64,000 bases of DNA, taken from the NCBI GenBank assembly GCA_034336665.1, contig CM067569.1, positions 5,015,820-5,079,819 of the forward strand, in the 5' to 3' direction. Made by a program: the position numbers and the translations under genes. Numbering within the stretch: the first letter of the stretch is position 1; the number at the start of each line of letters is the position of its first letter. Below, one piece after another: positions 62,371-64,000 of this stretch. A model generated the notes under the pieces. It was not told where the DNA came from, searched no databases, and saw only the letters and a list, made by a program, of their open reading frames with translations. This DNA comes from Luscinia megarhynchos. Taxonomy: Eukaryota; Chordata; Aves; Passeriformes; Turdidae.

Positions 62371-63895
62371 CCTGTGTGCCACTTTACAGCCCCTGAGTTA
62401 TCCTTTGGGCTGGGGAGAGCTGGCTGTGCTGCTGTGCAAGGGATGATCCCTTCTGTTTGGGATCTGGGCTGCCAGCCTCAGAGTGGGGGTGAAATTTCAC
62501 AGTCTGAAGCTCACAATCACACTGCCAGGCTGGAAGGGTCTCACTCTGAACCTCAGCTGGATTGAAGGATGCACATGTGCTCTGTTTGGGCACTCAAGGC
62601 AAAATCAAACCACTCAGTGGTGCCAACATGGATTAAACATTTCTCTCTCTCACTTTATTTTTTTTCCCCCCCGTAAATGATTCTTGAATTTGACAAATTG
62701 AGGCTCTCCAGTTTACTTTCAGGCTCTTCAGTCAAATGTTGATTCTCCTCTGAATGCCATGGTAATGTTAAAGGCTGACCTTAAAAATAAGATGTCTAAA
62801 CGAGGATGTTGAGTCTTCCCAAGCACATTTGTGCCTGCCCACCAGCCTGGCAGATAATAATTGTCAAAGATTTTGACCAACCCAGCCTTTTGATTGCCTG
62901 TTTTCCTCAGGAATTTTAAACCACTTGTTCTTAACACACTTTGTTCCTAAAGTCCTGTGGGAACCCCACAGCATCACTGCCCAGGACAGCACTGCTAAAG
63001 GCAAAGCTCATCTAAAAGTTCTCTTTTTAACTTTTCTGGCCTGAGCTTATCCAACAGTTGCCCACACATTTGCTAATGTGAGCAGCTGCTTTGCAAATAT
63101 CCTGAGAGGAAGGCTAGTCCTGTATTTCAAAAGTTCACAGACCAAGCTGCACTGAAAGGCCTCTGTAAGCTCAGCCCTAAGCATCCTCAGCATATCATTA
63201 GGAAGATTAGCAGAGCCTTTAGCACCCCACTGAATTTCCTTATGTATGGAAAGGCCTGGCAGATCAAAGGAAACATCACCTCAAATAGCTGGTGACTTAT
63301 CTCGAGCTTACCCTAGCACTGCTGGCCTCTCAATCATCATAGTCCCTTCCAGCAGGGATTGCTTTTAAAGACAACAGTTTATCCTCCAAGATCCTCCTTC
63401 TGACCCTTTCATCTTTCCCAGTGTTCCTTACTGAGATACCCAATTAAGTGAAGTCACAAACCAAATATTTGGTAGATAAAGATGTGTTCTAATTAAGAAA
63501 ATAGTTGTAACTCATAATTACTACTTGGTTCTGCTAATGAAGTGACAAAGAATCTGAGTAAAATCATGTTTATTCTTTATAGATTGGCCTGGAACTTGGC
63601 AGGAACCCTTCAAAAACACTGAGGTCAATGATATTTGGCCTCCTTTGGCGTTTTCCAAGTAGGATGTGAAGGAGCACAGCGTGCTGAGGGGTCAGTCCCT
63701 GCTCTGCAGCCACATCTGGGCGTGTTTGGACCTCTCCACCCACACAGAGACCCCTAGCTCAGGGTGCTCCAGCTGCAGGGCCCACCCACATGGCCTGGCT
63801 GCAAGCAGTGTCTGATTCAGCAGCCTGCCTCTTAGAAAACTGTATTATTCATCAGTTTAAGGTATTCATCACTTTCTATTTAAATTTCCTTCAAG
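62371..63895. other. Unannotated unique sequence
   Basis: No gene or repeat recognised. A weak resemblance to a CR1 body near 62520-62560 (GGCTGGAAGGGTCTC) is too short to call. Confidence 0.55.
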
Positions 63896-63916
63896 GGCTT
63901 GTTATTTATTCTGTAG
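63896..63916 (+). other. Candidate 21-nt microexon or recursive splice site
   Basis: A pyrimidine-rich stretch ending TTTCCTTCAAG (63885-63895) precedes 21 nt that end CTGTAG and abut a GTGAGT donor at 63917. Either the 21 nt are a microexon, or the TAG|GTGAGT junction acts as a recursive splice site. Two of the three frames are open. This rests on motif evidence only. Confidence 0.2.
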
Positions 63917-64000
63917 GTGAGTTTTAGCATGTTATAATATGAAACCCATTTTCATTTAATCAGCTTAAAATATTTCCAGGTTTATTACTTACATGTAAAT
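63917..64000. other. Window end, no feature
   Basis: AT-rich sequence without a recognised feature. Confidence 0.6.

Noticed and set aside
62510..62570. Possible CR1 fragment (GGCTGGAAGGGTCTC)
   Set aside because: The resemblance covers only about 15 bases, with no tail repeat or ordered CR1 blocks.

Overview
This 64 kb window looks like non-coding nuclear DNA from a bird, intergenic or deep-intronic, and most like a passerine (the passerine part is a guess). The main evidence is CR1, the characteristic LINE of birds. Four CR1 3' ends carry the ATTCTGTGATTCTRTGA-type tail or its complement (about 22285, 27592, 41793 and 47468). There is a decayed CR1 ORF2 fragment (about 37305), a much older turtle/archosaur-type CR1 tail (about 42930), and a very short possible tail (about 19780). 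Interspersed repeats are sparse, there are no mammalian-type SINEs or L1s, CpG is low, and local GC runs from AT-rich to moderately GC-rich.

I recognise no protein-coding gene. Open frames are mostly under about 130 codons, overlap on both strands, and many open with non-ATG codons. The longest follow low-complexity repeats: CTTT, CCTTT/CCCCTT, and a minisatellite near 30.0 kb. The longest frame outside a repeat is 247 codons (14120-14863); it lacks an ATG at its start and resembles nothing I know.

Layout. 0-6 kb: a GGAA tract, a CpG-rich candidate exon ending in a perfect GTAAGT donor (about 300-480), a ten-copy 21-bp minisatellite and a 240-nt homopyrimidine CTTT tract. 6-30 kb: mostly unique AT-rich DNA with small duplications, a TA microsatellite, compact palindromes, CR1 tails, a possible recursive-splice motif (8984/8985) and a possible 14-nt microexon (25321-25334). 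29.8-30.5 kb: a minisatellite of about 30 copies with a hairpin just upstream. 32-43 kb: small tandem repeats and three CR1 remnants. 43.2-43.6 kb: 423 consecutive pyrimidines whose repeat unit changes along the tract. 47-53 kb: the clearest CR1 3' end, a candidate 42-nt non-coding exon and a GC-rich block. 58.7-59.5 kb: an LTR-like block (CCAAT, TATA and AATAAA in order) followed 400 bp later by a duplicated motif resembling a primer-binding site. 62.2 kb: a seven-copy 20-bp minisatellite with an E-box in each unit.

No genes are seen working together. The more novel possibilities are cryptic splice structures, mostly on the + strand, which would fit a long intron or a lncRNA, and the repeats with unusual structure. 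All splice calls are motif-based and unproven; by chance alone about 15 GTAAGT hexamers are expected per strand in 64 kb.
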